Assembly: GCA_019105045.1 (NCBI GenBank)
Contig: JAHRWT010000091.1
Span: 1 to 64,000 of the forward strand
Length of the DNA: 64,000 nucleotides
Reading direction: 5' to 3'
Origin: Sterolibacterium sp.
GTDB lineage: Bacteria > Pseudomonadota > Gammaproteobacteria > Burkholderiales > Rhodocyclaceae
The notes under the pieces were generated by a model. The model had not been told where the DNA came from and searched no databases. It worked only from the letters and a program-made list of their open reading frames with translations. A program made the translations under genes and the position numbers. Of this stretch, positions 57,455 through 64,000 are shown one piece after another. How positions within the stretch are numbered: the first letter of the stretch is position 1; every line of letters starts with the position of its first letter.

Positions 57455-58279
57455 TCATGCAGTTCGCAATCCAGCATCGCAATCCAGCAACGTCTTTTTC
57501 AAACAGGCCAGCACTTGCTGGCGGGCTTTCTGGATGAAGAAGTGGCCGCCATCGAACCAATGTTCCTGGTAGCGGCCGTGGGTTGTTCGTTGCCACTCAC
57601 GCAGTCGTTCGACCGTGACATGCGGATCACTGCGGCCGGCCAGTACGCTCAATGGCATCGGCAAGGTGGGCCGCCGGACGTCATATCGACGTTGATAATC
57701 GGCCCCCAGAGCAAAATCGGCGCGGATGGTAGGCAGCAGCAGGGCCATCAACTCACGGTTGCCCAGTATTTCCTCAGGCGTGCCCTCATAGCTGCGCAGG
57801 CGCTGGATCAGTTCGTCATCCGGCAACTGGTGCAGGCAGGGCATCGGCGTTGGCAAAGGCGGCGGATTGCAGCCAGACAGCAGCAGTTGCCCGGGCAGGG
57901 GCAAACCGTGGGCGTGATGGTGACAGGCCAGCTCGAAAGCCATCAACGCCCCCAGGCTGTGACCATAGAAAGCAAACGGCAGCGGGGATTGCGCCTGGCA
58001 TTGCTGCACGACAGCGGTCAACGCAGCAATCAAATCATTGAACGCGGTGTACACCGGTTCGGCATAACGCGCGCCACGTCCTGGCAGCTGCACGGCGCAC
58101 AGTTCAATGGCGGGCGCCAGTTCGCGCTGCCAGGGCACGAAAGCCACGGCATTGCCGCCGGAATAGGGAAAGCAATACAGACGCAGGCGCGGCGGCGGAT
58201 GTGTGCCGCTCACCGCCGACGAGCGAATCAGCCATGCCTCAGCGCTCACCCCGGTTGCCGCACCAGCCCTCACGTCCAT
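57455..58279 (-). CDS. Type II thioesterase (GrsT/TesA-like alpha/beta hydrolase)
   Basis: 274 residues. The type II thioesterase start LYCFPYSGGNAVAFVPWQREL and VQLPGRGARYAEP are distinctive. The nucleophile is S108 in FYGHSLGALMAFELA, the acid probably lies in LAGRSDPHV, and the His is in WFDGGHFFI. Such enzymes remove wrong acyl groups from carrier proteins of polyketide or non-ribosomal peptide synthases, yet no such synthase lies in this window. It is last in a run with relA and a SRPBCC gene. Start is uncertain: the first 30 residues are variable. Confidence 0.85.
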   Translation of the reverse strand: MDVRAGAATGVSAEAWLIRSSAVSGTHPPPRLRLYCFPYSGGNAVAFVPWQRELAPAIELCAVQLPGRGARYAEPVYTAFNDLIAALTAVVQQCQAQSPLPFAFYGHSLGALMAFELACHHHAHGLPLPGQLLLSGCNPPPLPTPMPCLHQLPDDELIQRLRSYEGTPEEILGNRELMALLLPTIRADFALGADYQRRYDVRRPTLPMPLSVLAGRSDPHVTVERLREWQRTTHGRYQEHWFDGGHFFIQKARQQVLACLKKTLLDCDAGLRTA

Positions 58280-58339
58280 TCAGTTCCGCAGACCTTCACG
58301 CGCTTCCGCGCGCTTCTGCACACCGCCACGCAGTGCCGC

Positions 58340-58831
58340 TCATTTACGATATGCCGGGTTCGATGGCCTGCCGGTTTCGTAATATTGCTTGAGGCCCACA
58401 CCGACTTTCTTCATGTTGCTGCGAATGATGACATTGAGCAACAGCTTGTCGAGCAAGGCCCCCAGCGCACCCCATTTGATGGTGTAGGTCATGGTTGGCC
58501 GGAACAGGGTCTTGCCTTCACCGGCATCTTCCAGGATGTAATGAAAGCGGGCGGCGGCAAAGATCGGCGGTGGCGGTTTGCTACCGTCATGCAGCTTGAT
58601 GACAAAGCCCTGGCCCTCGTTCCACTCAACCACGGTTTCATCCATTTCCATGCCCGACGTGGTATAGACGCGGCGACTGGCCCCCACGCCCTCGCGTTGT
58701 TCGGTGGTCATCAGACAATCGCGCAGGCCGGGCACGTATTTGTGCGGGATGGTCAGATCACGCAAGCGTTGCCAGACCTCAGCACGTGGCAGATTGACGA
58801 TGACTTCGGCCGCTGCCGTACTTTTTTCCAT
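58340..58831 (-). CDS. SRPBCC (START-like) superfamily protein
   Basis: 163 residues. The N-terminus AAEVIVNLPRAEVWQRLRDLTIPHKYVPGLRDC is the opening strand and helices of polyketide cyclase/START-like folds. Later blocks are SRRVYTTSGMEMDETVVEWNEGQGFVIKLHDG and a long C-terminal helix LDKLLLNVIIRSNMKKVGVGLKQYYE. These proteins have a hydrophobic pocket for lipids or polyketides; some are enzymes. AAGGAAA precedes the ATG. Next to a type II thioesterase, a lipid or acyl role is possible but unproven. Confidence 0.8.
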   Translation of the reverse strand: MEKSTAAAEVIVNLPRAEVWQRLRDLTIPHKYVPGLRDCLMTTEQREGVGASRRVYTTSGMEMDETVVEWNEGQGFVIKLHDGSKPPPPIFAAARFHYILEDAGEGKTLFRPTMTYTIKWGALGALLDKLLLNVIIRSNMKKVGVGLKQYYETGRPSNPAYRK

Positions 58832-58853
58832 GTTTCGTTTCCTTTCCGTTTCA

Positions 58854-58885
58854 ATTCATTCGATTCATTCGATTCATTCGATTCG
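58854..58885. repeat. 9-bp tandem repeat (ATTCATTCG), 3.6 units
   Basis: Three perfect ATTCATTCG units and a partial fourth lie between the relA stop and the SRPBCC start, 22 bp upstream of that ATG on the minus strand. Expansion or contraction would change the leader of the SRPBCC gene. Confidence 0.85.
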
Positions 58886-58899
58886 GCAGGGCTTATCGA

Positions 58900-61203
58900 T
58901 CAGCCACGGCGGGCATCGATAACTCCCGGCACGTCATGCACCAGATTCAGCAGGCGCTGCAATTCCGCCGTGCCATGCAGCTCGATGGTGAATGACATGC
59001 GCGCCTGGGCATTGCGCGTCGATGTCTTGACCGCATTGACATTGACCCGTTCTCGCGAGAAGACTTCGGAGATGTCACGCAACAGCCCCTGACGATCGAG
59101 CGCATCAACCACGATCAGCACGCTGTAGAGGTTCTGCCCGCACACACTGTGCTGTCCCCAGGCGGTTTCGATGACACGTTCGGGATTGCGCCCGGCCAGA
59201 TGTTCAAAAGTCCGGCAATCCCGGCGATGAATGGATACGCCCTTGCCACGCGTGACGAAGCCGGCAATCTCATCCGGCGGCACCGGCCGGCAGCAGCGCG
59301 CAAGCTGGGTCAGCAGATTATCCACGCCCACCACCAGCACGCCGCTGGCTTGCTGTCGCCGGCTGTGGCGCAGTTGTATGGCCGGCGCCGCCTCTGCTTC
59401 ATGCGCCAGCTCATCGGCCTCGCCATGCAGGGCCCGATGCAGGTTGCGCAAGCCCAGTTCGCCCCGCCCGGCGGCACGATACAGTTCTTCTGTCGACTTG
59501 AAACGCAGACGGCTGGCCAAGGTATCGAGATTGAACTGACTCTGTCCTTCGCGCTGCAATTCGCGCGCAATCAGCGCCCGCCCCTGGCTTTGCAGGGCCT
59601 CATCCTCCTGCGCGGCAAACCATTGCCGCACTTTCTGCCGGGCACGCGATGTGGCGAGATAAGCCTGGGCCGGATTCAGCCAGTCGCGCGAGGGCGCCCC
59701 CTGCCTGGCCGTGATAATCTCGACCTGCTGGCCATTGTTGAGCGGCGTATTGAGCGCGACCAGCTGACCATCGACACGCGCGCCTCGGCAGCGGTGTCCC
59801 AGATCGGTATGCAGGCGATAGGCAAAATCCAGAGGCGTGGCGCCACGGGCCAGATCGAAGACACGACCCTGCGGTGTCAGCACATAAATCGTATCGTTGA
59901 GCTCCGCCTGCTTGAAATGCGCGATCCATTCACTGCTGTCGGCAATTTCATCGCGCCACGACAACAGCTGGCGCAGCCAGGAAATCTTGTCGTTGTAGGC
60001 ATGATCCGCCGCACTGGATTCTTCGGAATGACCACTTTCCTTGTAACGCCAGTGCGCCGCCACGCCCAGCTCGGAGTGGTAGTGCATTTCATACGTGCGG
60101 ATCTGCACTTCAAAAGGCCGGCCATCTTCGGCAATCACCGCCGTGTGCAGCGAACGATAGTTGTTGCCCTTGGGCTGGGCGATGTAATCGTCGAACTCTC
60201 CGGGCACGGGCTGCCAGCGCTGATGCACCACGCTCAAAGCGGTATAACAATCCTTGATTTCCGGCACCAGGATGCGCAGGGCGCGCACGTCATAGACTTC
60301 ATCGAACTCCAGCCGCTTGCTGCGCATCTTGTTCCAGATGCTGTAGATGTGCTTGGGCCGCCCCTGAACTTCTGCCTGGATACCCGCCACCGCCATTTCG
60401 GCCTTGAGGCGCACCATGGTGGTTTCGATGAACTGCTCGCGCTCGGTGCGGCGCTCATCCAGCATTTTGGCAATGCGCTTGTAGATATCCGGTTCAAGAA
60501 AGCGGAAGGAAAGGTCTTCGATTTCCCATTTCAACTGCCAGACACCCAGGCGATTGGCCAGCGGCGCGTAGATTTCCATGCTTTCGTGCGCCAACTGTTC
60601 GCGCACCGGACCGGGATGCCCGGTCATGAAACGCAGGGTCTGATTGCGGCTGGCCAGGCGCAGCAGCACGACACGGATATCCTCCACCATGGCCAGCAGC
60701 ATCTTGCGCAGGGTTTCGGCCTGCAGCCTGGCTTCGGGCGACGTACCACGCTGGTTGTGGGCCAGCGGCCGCAAGATGTTCAGGCGTTTCAGGCCATCGA
60801 TCAACTGCGCCACCGGTGCCCCGAAGCGGGTGATGATGTCTTCCTGCCAATCCTTTTTCGTCTGCAACTCGGCTTCGGCCAGACTGGCCACGCCAAACAG
60901 CAAGGCAGCCAGTCGCGCATCACGATCCAGATTCAGCACGGCGCAGGCACGCGCCATGCCCACGGCGTGGTCCAGATACAACTCGCCCGTGCCCAGTGTT
61001 GCCCCGGCATAGCATTCGCTGGCGAACTGCAAGGCGGTTTCGATCTCGGCCCGGCTGCCTTCCGGCAGACCGGCTGCCAGACTATCCACCAGCGCCAGCG
61101 TCAGCGCCTCTGCGCTCATGCCGGCATCGACAGGCACGGTTGCCGCAGCGGCATCGGCCGTCAGCATGGGCAGGGGCAAGGGTAAAGAATGCGCAACAGT
61201 CAT
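58900..61203 (-). CDS. relA: (p)ppGpp synthetase RelA
   Basis: About 767 residues. The N-terminal HD-like domain is degenerate: where hydrolases have an HD pair the sequence reads ALLFGVASL, so hydrolysis is unlikely. The synthetase domain is intact (IWNKMRSKRLEFDEVYDVRALRIL, GEFDDYIAQPKGNNYRSLHT, FEVQIRTYEMHYHSELGVAAHWRYKE). TGS (IYVLTPQGRVFDLARGATPLDFAY), zinc-finger-like (LARCCRPVPPDEIAGFVTRGKGVSIHRRDC) and ACT domains follow. It makes the alarmone on stalled ribosomes. ATG 61203 is chosen over the longer tracked ORF; a GATAAT lies only 7 bp upstream, so a later ATG is possible. Confidence 0.93.
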   Translation of the reverse strand: MTVAHSLPLPLPMLTADAAAATVPVDAGMSAEALTLALVDSLAAGLPEGSRAEIETALQFASECYAGATLGTGELYLDHAVGMARACAVLNLDRDARLAALLFGVASLAEAELQTKKDWQEDIITRFGAPVAQLIDGLKRLNILRPLAHNQRGTSPEARLQAETLRKMLLAMVEDIRVVLLRLASRNQTLRFMTGHPGPVREQLAHESMEIYAPLANRLGVWQLKWEIEDLSFRFLEPDIYKRIAKMLDERRTEREQFIETTMVRLKAEMAVAGIQAEVQGRPKHIYSIWNKMRSKRLEFDEVYDVRALRILVPEIKDCYTALSVVHQRWQPVPGEFDDYIAQPKGNNYRSLHTAVIAEDGRPFEVQIRTYEMHYHSELGVAAHWRYKESGHSEESSAADHAYNDKISWLRQLLSWRDEIADSSEWIAHFKQAELNDTIYVLTPQGRVFDLARGATPLDFAYRLHTDLGHRCRGARVDGQLVALNTPLNNGQQVEIITARQGAPSRDWLNPAQAYLATSRARQKVRQWFAAQEDEALQSQGRALIARELQREGQSQFNLDTLASRLRFKSTEELYRAAGRGELGLRNLHRALHGEADELAHEAEAAPAIQLRHSRRQQASGVLVVGVDNLLTQLARCCRPVPPDEIAGFVTRGKGVSIHRRDCRTFEHLAGRNPERVIETAWGQHSVCGQNLYSVLIVVDALDRQGLLRDISEVFSRERVNVNAVKTSTRNAQARMSFTIELHGTAELQRLLNLVHDVPGVIDARRG

Positions 61204-61290
61204 TCGCGAATTATCCCAGATTGGCAGCCTGCCTGATGTGCCTCGGTTTCCTCGACAACGGGCAGACCAGGCAAAATTGGTCTGTGCAGT

Positions 61291-61321
61291 TTGTTTCATC
61301 CTGGATTTTCATCGCTATAAT
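61291..61321 (+). promoter_or_regulatory. Probable promoter of fabI
   Basis: A perfect TATAAT at 61316-61321, 29 bp before the fabI ATG, with TTGTTT at 61291-61296 as a loose -35 (19 bp spacing). It lies in the divergent relA-fabI spacer. Confidence 0.55.
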
Positions 61322-61350
61322 TCCCGGGTTGAATTACTTGGGAACGCATC

Positions 61351-62148
61351 ATGGGTTTTCTCTCCGGCAAACGCATACTCATTACCGGCCTGCTTTCCAA
61401 CCGCTCGATTGCCTACGGCATTGCCCAGGCCATGCACCGTGAAGGCGCCGAACTGGCTTTCACCTATCAGAATGAACGCGTGCAGGATCGCGTTGCCAAA
61501 CTGGCGGCAGACTTCGGCAATGCCCCCTTGTTTGCCTGCGATGTCGCCGAAGACGCGCAGATCACCCAGCTTTTCGACAGCATCCGGGCGCAGTGGGGTT
61601 ATCTCGATGGCCTGGTGCATTCCATTGCCTTCGCGCCCAACGAAGCCCTGGAGGGTGATTTCCTGGACGGCCTCTCGCGCGAGGCCTTCCGCATTTCGCA
61701 AGAAGTTTCCTCCTACAGCTTCCCCGCACTGGCCAAAGGCGCGCGACCGTTGATGCAGGGCCGCAACGGCGCCTTGCTGACGCTCAGCTATCTGGGCGCA
61801 GTACGCACCATGCCCAACTACAACATCATGGGTCTGGCCAAGGCCAGCCTGGAAGCCTCGGTGCGTTACATGGCCGCCAGCCTCGGCCCGCAAGGCACAC
61901 GAGTGAACGCCATTTCCGCCGGCCCGATCAAGACACTGGCTGCATCGGGTATCGGCAGCTTCGGCAAGCTGCTGGCCTACAACTCGCATCATGCGCCCCT
62001 GCGTCGCAACGTCACCATCGAAGAAGTCGGCAATGCCGCCGCTTTCCTCTGTTCCGACCTGGCCAGCGGCATCACCGGCGAAATCATGTATGTGGACGGT
62101 GGCTTCAACACCACTGCCCTGGGTAACGCCGATCCCATGAGCAGCTAA
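61351..62148 (+). CDS. fabI: Enoyl-[acyl-carrier-protein] reductase (NADH) FabI
   Basis: 265 residues, standard FabI length. N-terminal [34 protein letters not shown] is the NAD-binding motif. The catalytic pair is Y157 in MPNYNIMG and K164 in LAKAS, spaced seven residues apart as in the Y-x6-K signature. [18 protein letters not shown] and [10 protein letters not shown] complete the family pattern. It carries out the last reduction in each cycle of fatty-acid elongation and is the triclosan-sensitive type. A strong terminator follows. Confidence 0.97.
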   Translation: MGFLSGKRILITGLLSNRSIAYGIAQAMHREGAELAFTYQNERVQDRVAKLAADFGNAPLFACDVAEDAQITQLFDSIRAQWGYLDGLVHSIAFAPNEALEGDFLDGLSREAFRISQEVSSYSFPALAKGARPLMQGRNGALLTLSYLGAVRTMPNYNIMGLAKASLEASVRYMAASLGPQGTRVNAISAGPIKTLAASGIGSFGKLLAYNSHHAPLRRNVTIEEVGNAAAFLCSDLASGITGEIMYVDGGFNTTALGNADPMSS

Positions 62149-62186
62149 GAACGCTGACTGGCCGCCATCGAGGCTGAGCGCATAAC

Positions 62187-62228
62187 AAAAGGCCCGGTTC
62201 GCGATGCGTTCCGGGCCTTTTGTTTTGT
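62187..62228. terminator. Bidirectional intrinsic terminator between fabI and ppiD
   Basis: AAAAGGCCCGG and CCGGGCCTTTT form an 11-bp stem around a 13-nt loop, followed by GTTTTGT on the plus strand and GTTATG on the minus strand. It serves both convergent genes. Confidence 0.85.
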
Positions 62229-62294
62229 CTGTGTCGATGCGTCCGGCTTTCCGCAGCCAAGCACAACCGCCGCATCAACAGTATCAAGCCTGCA

Positions 62295-64000
62295 TCACTG
62301 CGTATCCTTGCGCTCCAGAACCGCTTTTTTGATCTCTACCGGATACTTCTGCCGCAGGCTTGCCAGCCAGGCCGAAAATTCTTCTTCGGCAACGATGCGC
62401 GCATATTCGCCTTGCAGATTTTTTGTCTGTGTCTCATCGGCATCTGCCCTGGGCAGCACCTGCCCAATACGATACAAAGCGTAGTCCCCCTCTCCCAGGG
62501 CAACCCCCGTATATACCGGCAGTTTCTGCGAGCCCCCCACGTTCAGCTTGAAAATGGCACGCAGGGCCGCTGCCGGTGGCAGGCCTTCGCCGCCCTTGCG
62601 TGAAACCTGCCGGGGCTCACCCCAGGCCAGCGTCACCCCCTCTCCCTTGTTCAGCCGGGACAGTTCGGCCTCACCCTGCTTCTGCGCCAGTTTGGCCGCT
62701 TCATCATGGATCAGGCGCTGTTCGATATCCGCCTTGACCTCATCGAATGGCAGCCGGGCAGCTGGCTTGTGTTCGATGATGCGGGCGGCCAGCAGCGTAT
62801 TTGGCGCGACTTCGATCGCTTCGGTATTGTGTTTTTCCTTGACGACATCATCACTGAACAAGGCAGCAAGCAGGCGAGGGTTGTTGAGCAGACCCGCCGC
62901 CTGGTCACGCGCCAGCCAATCACTTTGCTGCACGGTCAGCTTGAACTTTTCCGCTGTCGGCTGGAGAGTGTCGGCCTGTTCATAGACCATGTTGCCGAAT
63001 GCCTCGGCCTGCTCGGCGTACTGTTGGGCACCTGTCTTGTGCTTGATGGCTTCGACGATTTCATCGCGCACTTCGGCCAGCGGACGCTGCTGTTCACTTT
63101 TGACGTCCTGCAGCTTGATGATGTGAAAGCCAAAATCGGTCTGCACCAGATCACTGATTTCACCGGGCTTGAGTGCAAACACCGCCTCCTCGAAAGGCTT
63201 GACCATGGCACCCCGGGCAAACCAGCCCAGCTCGCCCCCTTGCTGGGCAGAGCCCGGATCCTGCGAATTCTCACGGGCAAGCCTTGCGAAATCCTCCGGC
63301 TTCTGCCGCAGCTCAGCCAGGATTTTCTCGGCCCGGGCCTGTGCGGCCTTGAGGGTGGCGGCATCGGCATCCCGACCGGCAGCCATCAGGATATGACTGG
63401 CATGACGTTCTTCCGGCTGCCTGTATTGATCGGCATGTGTCTGATACCAGCTGGCGACCTCCTGCTCGCTGAACGTCGCCTGTGCTATCAGCGCATCCTG
63501 GCTCAGTACCAGATATTCGGCACGCAGTTGCTCGGGCACTTCAAACAGTTTGCCATTCGCATCGTAGTACTTCCTGGCAGCATCCGCCGCCAGGTTGATC
63601 TCTGCAAAAAACTGGGCCGGCTTGAAACGGACTTCCTCGACACTGCGCACCTCCTGCATGGCCGCCGTCCAGCGCTGTGCCGCAGCCGGGATCGGCGCCG
63701 CGCTTTCCCGCACCGCCCCCAGCAACTGCTGTTGCTGTATTTCCTGACGCAAACGCTGCTCAAACGCTTCCGGACTCATGCCCTGCCCGGCCAGCAGACT
63801 GTCATAGCGCTGGCGGGAAAAGCCCTGTTCATCGTGAAAGGCCGGCACTTCCTGGATGGCCGCGCTCAACTGTGTATCACCGACCAGCAGACGCGACTGG
63901 GCAATCTCCTGCACCAGTATCCGTTGGGTAATCAGGTTATCAAGCACGGCGCGACGCATCTCCGGCGAATCCAGCATTTCTTGCGGCAACTCGCGGCCAA
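62295..64000 (-). CDS. ppiD: Periplasmic folding factor PpiD (peptidyl-prolyl isomerase), N-terminus cut by the window
   Basis: At least 567 residues, open to the window edge, so the start and the N-terminal membrane anchor are missing. The SurA/PpiD-type chaperone part ([61 protein letters not shown]) precedes a parvulin domain ([56 protein letters not shown]) and a second helical region. Anchored in the inner membrane, PpiD helps newly exported proteins leave SecYEG. The tracked start at 63989 is a TTG inside the gene and is not the true start. Confidence 0.9.
   Translation of the reverse strand, partial: GRELPQEMLDSPEMRRAVLDNLITQRILVQEIAQSRLLVGDTQLSAAIQEVPAFHDEQGFSRQRYDSLLAGQGMSPEAFEQRLRQEIQQQQLLGAVRESAAPIPAAAQRWTAAMQEVRSVEEVRFKPAQFFAEINLAADAARKYYDANGKLFEVPEQLRAEYLVLSQDALIAQATFSEQEVASWYQTHADQYRQPEERHASHILMAAGRDADAATLKAAQARAEKILAELRQKPEDFARLARENSQDPGSAQQGGELGWFARGAMVKPFEEAVFALKPGEISDLVQTDFGFHIIKLQDVKSEQQRPLAEVRDEIVEAIKHKTGAQQYAEQAEAFGNMVYEQADTLQPTAEKFKLTVQQSDWLARDQAAGLLNNPRLLAALFSDDVVKEKHNTEAIEVAPNTLLAARIIEHKPAARLPFDEVKADIEQRLIHDEAAKLAQKQGEAELSRLNKGEGVTLAWGEPRQVSRKGGEGLPPAAALRAIFKLNVGGSQKLPVYTGVALGEGDYALYRIGQVLPRADADETQTKNLQGEYARIVAEEEFSAWLASLRQKYPVEIKKAVLERKDTQ

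Noticed and set aside
59149-61185. 678-residue plus-strand ORF opposite relA
   Set aside because: Shadow of relA; no recognisable domain, while the minus strand matches RelA along its full length.

Overview
The window reads as a chromosomal segment of a Gram-negative betaproteobacterium. The family content supports this: type IVa minor pilins, TamA/TamB, UbiB, RelA, FabI, PpiD, the Gcr-type membrane 'recombinase', DUF465 and Omp85/TonB outer-membrane proteins. The DNA is GC-rich with strong G/C preference at third positions. I lean towards the Rhodocyclales/Nitrosomonadales side of the class, but cannot prove the order from sequence alone. Both edges cut genes: a BNR/YCF48-like protein on the left and ppiD on the right. 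I see no phage, insertion sequence, CRISPR array or rRNA.

Layout. (1) 0-2.4 kb: gene tail, tRNA-Thr(CGT) with its own promoter, and a NarX/NarL-type two-component pair on the minus strand. (2) 2.6-9.5 kb: a complete minor-pilin operon (fimT/gspH, pilV, pilW, pilX, pilY1, pilE-like). (3) 9.6-12.2 kb, minus strand: htpG behind a textbook RpoH promoter, then greB. (4) 12.5-31.7 kb, plus strand: a signalling island with two PAS-GGDEF-EAL proteins, a second NarX/NarL-type pair, a lone CheY-like receiver, a receptor-like protein with a CheZ-like motif, a STAS protein, CheA, an MCP, CheW, CheR, CheD, CheB and a second CheD. (5) 31.8-37.6 kb, minus strand: TonB-dependent receptor, sodium:solute symporter, UbiB. 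(6) 37.8-47.4 kb, plus strand: membrane protein of the Gcr family, TamA-TamB, MltD. (7) 47.4-57.3 kb: an oligopeptide import operon with two binding proteins, an exported M3 peptidase, two permeases and a fused double ATPase. (8) 57.4-64 kb: a type II thioesterase, a SRPBCC protein and relA on the minus strand, then fabI (plus) converging on ppiD (minus) over a bidirectional terminator.

How the genes work together. Regions 2 and 4 are about surfaces, motility and c-di-GMP. The pilus operon builds the tip and priming complex, and the island holds a nearly full chemosensory set plus two proteins able in principle to make and break c-di-GMP. Several details suggest wiring beyond the standard pathway: CheA carries two MshEN-like repeats between its phosphotransfer part and its kinase core, the receptor-like protein carries a CheZ-type FQDxxxQ motif, and that protein and the second CheD end in the same KIELF tail. 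Region 7 appears to be one transcription unit that captures, trims and imports peptides.

A second theme is non-coding. Six intergenic spacers carry perfect or near-perfect tandem arrays of 7-12 bp with unrelated units, and one spacer has a C13 run beside a perfect 7-2-7 palindrome. Several other palindromes sit in promoter-like positions. All calls are by eye; no database search was run.
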